From NCBI GenBank assembly GCA_964035545.1, contig OZ037768.1, positions 5,323,241 through 5,387,240 on the forward strand: a stretch of 64,000 nucleotides of DNA. Reading direction: 5' to 3'. Both the position numbers and the translations under genes were made by a program. Under the pieces are notes generated by a model, which saw only the letters and a program-made list of their open reading frames with translations, made no database searches and was not told where the DNA came from. The stretch comes from Bugula neritina (lineage: Eukaryota; Bryozoa; Gymnolaemata; Cheilostomatida; Bugulidae). Position 1 is the first letter of the stretch. Each line of letters starts with the position of its first letter. Below, piece after piece: positions 58,939 to 64,000 of this stretch.

Positions 58939-61900
58939 ATGTTAAAACTGATTCTGCCCCTGCTGTTGCTAGCGGGTAAGTTACCAACATTTTAACAAAA
59001 TTTTCAGAAATTTAAAAATAAGAATTGTCAAAAGTGTAAAATTCATTTGTCATTTAAGAGTTATATCATAGCCTAAATTTCATATTATTTTTATTATGAA
59101 TATTCTTTTATTATTATTGTACCATATCATAGCATACAATCTTAGGTTGAATGTCAAACCTGGTAACTTTTTATATCAAATGATGTTTACTAAATTACTT
59201 CAGAAGAAACTATAATTAGAACAATTTATAATTTATAATAATGTATTAATAAATTGAATTTTTAATTGATAGCTGTTGTACAATATTAGGGTTCCTAATT
59301 AATAAAGCTCCAATTAATGTTATTAATTAATATTGTGATTGGTAGAATGCTATATAAAGCAAACACCAACACCAGGTTTTCATACGTTTTATGGATGACA
59401 TGTAAAATTTTTTAGAGTAACATGTCGGTTATTTAGTATTACTAGATTTTTATTGAAAATATTTAATGAAAAAGTTTCATACACAATTTATCACATTATG
59501 TTTCTTTATCAAAAATTAATATATTATTTTTACAAAACTTAGTTGAAAAATGTTTTCAAATAATGTTTTATATTATCGATTCAGTTGAACAGATTTAAGA
59601 AGAACTAATTCAATGTTTTCACAGGGAGCAATAATTGCCAAGTAATTAAAAGTCAGTGTGATTTTGAGACGGATTTCTGTTCGTGGCAAAACATCAAAGG
59701 AACGGATCAATTTGATTGGACGAGACAGAATGCTGCCACTCCTACTGGACAGACTGGGCCGGTAGCTGACCACACTAAGGGTGACAGTAGTAAGTTTCAA
59801 CAGTTTGCTAGTATATCGGACTAAATAAATACAGTAATGTGCACGACTAGAATGTGTATTCACAACGTATAATTAGGCATATATGTTGGTAGTCCACATC
59901 GCATAATAATAGTAATAAGTCTTTACACAAACCATAATATGCCTGTAAGTATCTATAGTGTTAAGCATGCTTCAACACATTTCTTTACAGTCAACCTAGT
60001 AATATATATTCCTTACAGTATTCACTAAAATATTTCTCTAAATTTTGTCATGCATTGATGATTTGCTCAATTTCTTATTAAAGTTCATTTTTTAAGAATC
60101 GTGTAAATGTGTTATGAAACACAACTCTTTATCGAGCAAGATGTGTTGTTATCTTATGAGTGGCGTTGATAAAACCAAGGTTAGCGGCACAGCATCTTTC
60201 TTGGTTGATAAGACAGATAGTTAGTGTGGTACGGCTTGAGTCTGATTGTTTGTTCAACTGATAAAGAAGCGAAATCGCTATCATGTTTATAAGTATGAAG
60301 GTGAAACGCCCCCCAAACACAGACTCCAACCCACCAACATCACCAAACCTTTTCATGGCGATTGGCATAAGTAGTATCTCGAGTAATTAACCGATAAGTT
60401 TTTGAGTTTGTTTAAAAAAATCCGTTATTCTTATAGATGTGGCAGTGTAGTTTTAAACTCATCATTCAGTTTTGTTTGTTGTTTGCATGGCAATGAAGAT
60501 TTACAAGGCATGCAGTAGTTAAAAAAATTATATAACTATAAAAATATAAATAACTATGGGCTAATGTTTTGTATAATGATGACAGCATTGTTAGCCAAGT
60601 GATAAAATCAAAATTAAATAGGCAATAACATGTTGCTGACTGCCAAATACAATTTAATTGCAAAATAATTTATAAAGAAAATCTTAAGACAGAAGTTATT
60701 TTAACAAAGGTGGTCACTTGAATACTTAATCTAATGTTGTTATGGGCTGTCCACTCATTTTTTAAAACTGCATTGTACACTGTTAACTGCAAAATACATT
60801 AAAACTACGTTGTACAATGCAAACTGTAGCATACATTGTAAGCTGTGAATTGCAATGTACATTTTATATATCTTTTCATTTTTTACTAGTATAACAAAAA
60901 GAGTGGCAATTTTGTTTAACTCTATAGTTTTAGTCAAAGTAGAGCATAATGTTGTTAAAGTTAGAGTTATAATACTAATTTCAAATACTGACTTGCATGT
61001 GTTAAAAAGTAATATATTTTGATTAGGTGGGAGTTATGTGTTCTTTGAGACTACAGTGGGCAAAGCGGGAGACAAAGCTCAGCTAGGCAGTCTTCCCCTT
61101 TCCATCACCAGCTATAAGAGCTGCTTCAGTTTCTACTATGCTATGTATGGCGCTGATGTTGGCAAAGTACGTACTCTTCTGTGAACATTTTCACTTTTAA
61201 TAAAGGCCCTAGCCTAATCAATATCTCTGTTAATATATAATATTAGCCATTGAGCTCTCTCATCAGACATTTTGTTGGAGATATCATGTTTTGGTCCTGC
61301 TTTTATTCGATTGAAGTAAATATAATCATAGTAAACATATACCAATTGATTTCCAGAGTTTTTAATTTTAAATTTTAAATTCCACAAAATTATTTGTTTA
61401 GATTTTGAACATTTAAAACATGAGAAAGGTTTTGATTTTATTCAACATAATCAATCACCTTATATTCTCAAAAATAACTTAAGTTTTTATTTTTTAAAGT
61501 ATGTTTATGGGTTTTTTAATGCATTTTCTCAACCAAGAATCAATATATTTAATTGTTTGTTTTGGGCTTAAAGTAGTGTAATTCATTATGATTGTGACTA
61601 TCTGCAGTAGTTGTACATGAAATCAAACTAAGAAATTATCCATTCTTTGACTATTTAGCTAGTTTTGTGCACATTTAATGTATTATATGTTACTACTGCT
61701 ATTTTAGTTTAACGTCTATCTTAAAGACACTGTCACCAATAAGTTGACCAATATCTTTACTCGATCTGGAAACCAAGGTCAGAAATGGTTAGCTGCCAAT
61801 GTCAACCTCAACTCCTACAAGAATTCTCAACAGGTGATGCTGACGCTGGTTTATGTATATGTTTTACAGCATGTTCATTTGTATAGTGCCTTATTATAGT

Positions 61901-63631
61901 GTATGCTGTAGATACAACACTATTGCAGTTCACATTCTATTGTCTAGTAAATAAAAAGAATATTTAGTTTAACTTTGCTTCTTACAACCAATTGTGTCTG
62001 GTACAGATGGGTAAAATATGTATATTTAAAATATAGACGATATAGAATTCTATGCTATTATTATTGCATTCGCCCATCTCAATTAAGCATATATCTATAT
62101 GCAACTGCATGGGAAAATAGTAGTTTTGCTGCTTTTAAGCTAGCTTTTAAAGCTTTTTATTTAGTTTTGTTCTATTTTGTAATTTAGTAATAAAACAAGT
62201 TTTGCAAAGCTTATTTCGGTTGCTTATAATGAGATATTGTCAGCTAGCAATCTGTTGTATAATGTACTACGCGCAACTTACACATTTTTAAATTTACAGA
62301 TAATATTGGAGGGTGTTAGAGGTAGTGGTACAAAAGGAGATATTGCTGTTGATGACATAAAACTCTACACAGGAGCTTGTAAACCAGACAGTGGAGGTTG
62401 TATTAAAATATGTTATTATTATGCTGCATTATTGTAAATACTGTATAAACGAATATATTATATTTATATATTTCTTAAAGACTCCTTGAGACACTTCACT
62501 TATGGAGTATTAAAACATTCTTATATATATTAGTTTTCATCTACATACTGTTTGAAGGTTGTACGCCTAAACAATAATGTAAATACTGTATAAACAAATA
62601 TATTATATTCATATATTTCTTAAAGACTCCTTGAGACACTTCACTTATGGAGTATTAAAACATTCTTATATATATTAGTTTTCATCTACATACTGTTTGA
62701 AGGTTGTACGCCTAAACAATAATGTTTTATAATGAATTTTGTGCAAGTATGTGGCTGAACTGATTTGGGATATCTGATGGATTGCAGATGATTCTCTTTC
62801 TCTCTCTCAAATGACTCTCTTTCTCTCTCAGATGACGTTTCCGGTAGGCTTTGACTTCGCAGCTACTATAAAACTTATACTAATTATAACTAACTTTTAT
62901 TGCATGTTAATTGCAGTTGTTGCAACGCACAGCCTAATCACTGATGTGGCTCGGAATTTCAAAGTTTAAACTTTCAAGCCACATCAGTGATTAGGCTGTG
63001 CGTTACAACAACTGCAAATAACATGCAATAAAAGTTAGTTATAATTAGTGTAAGTTTTATAGTAGCTGCAAAGGCAAAGCCGACCAGAAATGTCATCTGA
63101 GAGAGAGATAGAGAGTCATCTGCAATCGATCAGAAATCCTAAAACAGTTCAGCATATACTTGCACAAAGTTCATAAAACATTATTGTTTAGGCGTACAAC
63201 CTTCAAACATTATGTAGATGAAAACTAATATATATATAAGAATGTTTTAATACTCCATAGGTGAAGTGTCTCATTCTGTGACGGTGTGTGTGTGCTCGCT
63301 GTGCATCATAAAAGGAAGGCTTTATAAATTGCCATGTTCACATTTGAGTAAAATCTACTGATTTTGTAAAAGCTCTATTAATTTGATTTTGTAAAGTTTT
63401 TACAAGACATTTTACTAATGAATAAAACTTTTTGCATAGTTGTAACAGCTACAGCTCCTCCTGGACAAACTACACCCGCCCCTGTGTTTACTCAGTGTGA
63501 CTTCGAAAGTGGAACTATTTGTGGGTGGAGCCAAGCTAAAGACGATCAATTTGATTGGACAGTTCATCAGAAGGGTACTGGGACAACTCAAACTGGACCA
63601 TCGTATGACCACACGACTGGGTCTTCTAATG
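58939..63631 (+). CDS. Secreted MAM-domain repeat protein, 5' part (gene continues past the window)
   Basis: Coding exons: 58939-58975, 59625-59789, 61027-61166, 61708-61833, 62300-62396 and 63440-63631, all in phase. Exon 1 is a signal peptide ([12 protein letters not shown]). MAM domain 1 covers about residues 24-183, from [10 protein letters not shown] to [13 protein letters not shown]. After a Thr/Pro linker ([12 protein letters not shown]), MAM domain 2 begins at C208 ([11 protein letters not shown], then [10 protein letters not shown]). MAM domains are extracellular adhesion modules of about 160 residues. The first MAM is bounded by phase-1 introns on both sides, which suits exon shuffling, and the second starts with the same exon structure. 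The protein probably has more MAM units beyond the window, so the full architecture and any membrane anchor are unknown. Confidence 0.88.
62434..62723. repeat. Two direct tandem copies of a 145-bp sequence
   Basis: The word GTAAATACTGTATAAAC starts at 62434 and again at 62579, and the following ~140 bp are nearly identical, differing at only a few sites. The second copy supplies the outer part of the left arm of the adjacent foldback palindrome. Confidence 0.95.
62632..63272. mobile_element. Foldback element: ~640-bp near-perfect inverted repeat
   Basis: Left arm 62632-62951 and right arm 62977-63272 are reverse complements with scattered differences and small indels. The 25-bp centre contains the perfect palindrome AAAGTTTAAACTTT. 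No coding capacity is seen. The size and structure fit a foldback or MITE-type element inserted in the MAM-gene intron between exons 5 and 6. No clear target-site duplication was identified. Confidence 0.85.
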
Positions 63632-63656
63632 GTATGATGCAATCTTGCTCAATACT

Positions 63657-63659
63657 ATT

Positions 63660-63692
<33 letters not shown>

Positions 63693-63699
63693 ATATATA

Positions 63700-63794
<95 letters not shown>
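63657..63794. repeat. (TA)n microsatellite, ~135 bp
   Basis: A nearly pure TA run with a few TTT interruptions in the intron after MAM exon 6. The Ile-Tyr open frames on both strands are artefacts. Confidence 0.97.
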
Positions 63795-63797
<3 letters not shown>

Positions 63798-64000
63798 GAT
63801 ACCACATATTTATATGTAGCCTGATGTTTGTTACCACGATAATATTTCCTAAAAGCAGTATTTTTCCTTAAAACTATGGTATTTTCACACCTTACTCTTA
63901 TCACCTCACCAGTTTATTTATAACCCATTCATTTCAGCTTAGCACTCTGTATTGTGTTGTATGTAATAGGTCAAACTCTGTGTGCTTTCATTATCTTGCA

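Noticed and set aside
62821-62832. Possible 12-nt microexon (DDVS, phase 1 to 1) between MAM exons 5 and 6, with CTCTCAG and GTAGGC borders
   Set aside because: It lies inside the left arm of the foldback palindrome and its mirror copy lacks the same donor. Direct joining of exons 5 and 6 is already in phase.

Overview
The window reads as AT-rich nuclear DNA from an invertebrate animal. Coding exons are short (about 20-285 bp), are bounded by ordinary GT/AG introns, and spell metazoan proteins: a C2-WW-WW-WW-HECT ubiquitin ligase (SMURF), an ER J-domain/thioredoxin reductase (DNAJC10/ERdj5), a double-C2 synaptotagmin-like protein and a secreted MAM-domain protein. The short introns, the many minisatellites and a restriction-endonuclease-type LINE would suit a sponge or another non-vertebrate metazoan, but the sequence alone does not fix the phylum. 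I joined exons by hand, using splice signals, codon phase and family similarity. For every gene with a complete model (SMURF, DNAJC10, ERAL1, ZC3HC1, the synaptotagmin-like gene and the unknown gene) the exon lengths sum to a multiple of three.

Layout. 1-0.65 kb: a decayed partial duplicate of the next gene. 2.8-7.7 kb (+): a 12-exon gene for a basic, Ser/Lys-rich protein of unknown function, ending in a PIP-box-like motif. 7.8-9.8 kb: two abutting retrotransposon remnants in opposite orientations. 11.2-14.1 kb (+): ZC3HC1/NIPA. 15.0-30.4 kb (-): SMURF in 16 coding exons, tail-to-tail with ZC3HC1. 33.7-34.2 kb (-): the C-terminal exon of PIGF. 36.5-40.4 kb (+): the mitochondrial GTPase ERAL1. 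42.8-51.8 kb (+): DNAJC10 in 18 exons, ending in KDEL. 52.3-56.0 kb (-): the synaptotagmin-like gene, tail-to-tail with DNAJC10. 58.9-63.6 kb (+): the 5' part of a MAM-repeat secreted protein, running out of the window and containing a roughly 640-bp foldback palindrome in an intron.

These are independent housekeeping or signalling genes, not an operon or pathway cassette. Several still touch shared themes: ubiquitin ligation (SMURF, ZC3HC1), ER protein maturation (DNAJC10, PIGF) and mitochondrial ribosome assembly (ERAL1).

The most unusual signal is a pair of minisatellites that amplified exon/intron junctions, one in SMURF (35-bp unit) and one in DNAJC10 (29-bp unit). Each sets out a ladder of consensus 5' splice sites. 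In DNAJC10 the ladder lies just before the exon encoding KDEL, so donor choice would decide ER retention. Also notable are binary AGT/ACT triplet tracts in the 5' flanks of several genes, a GC-AG intron in ERAL1, and a gene set whose human orthologues lie on the HOX-bearing chromosomes 2, 7 and 17.
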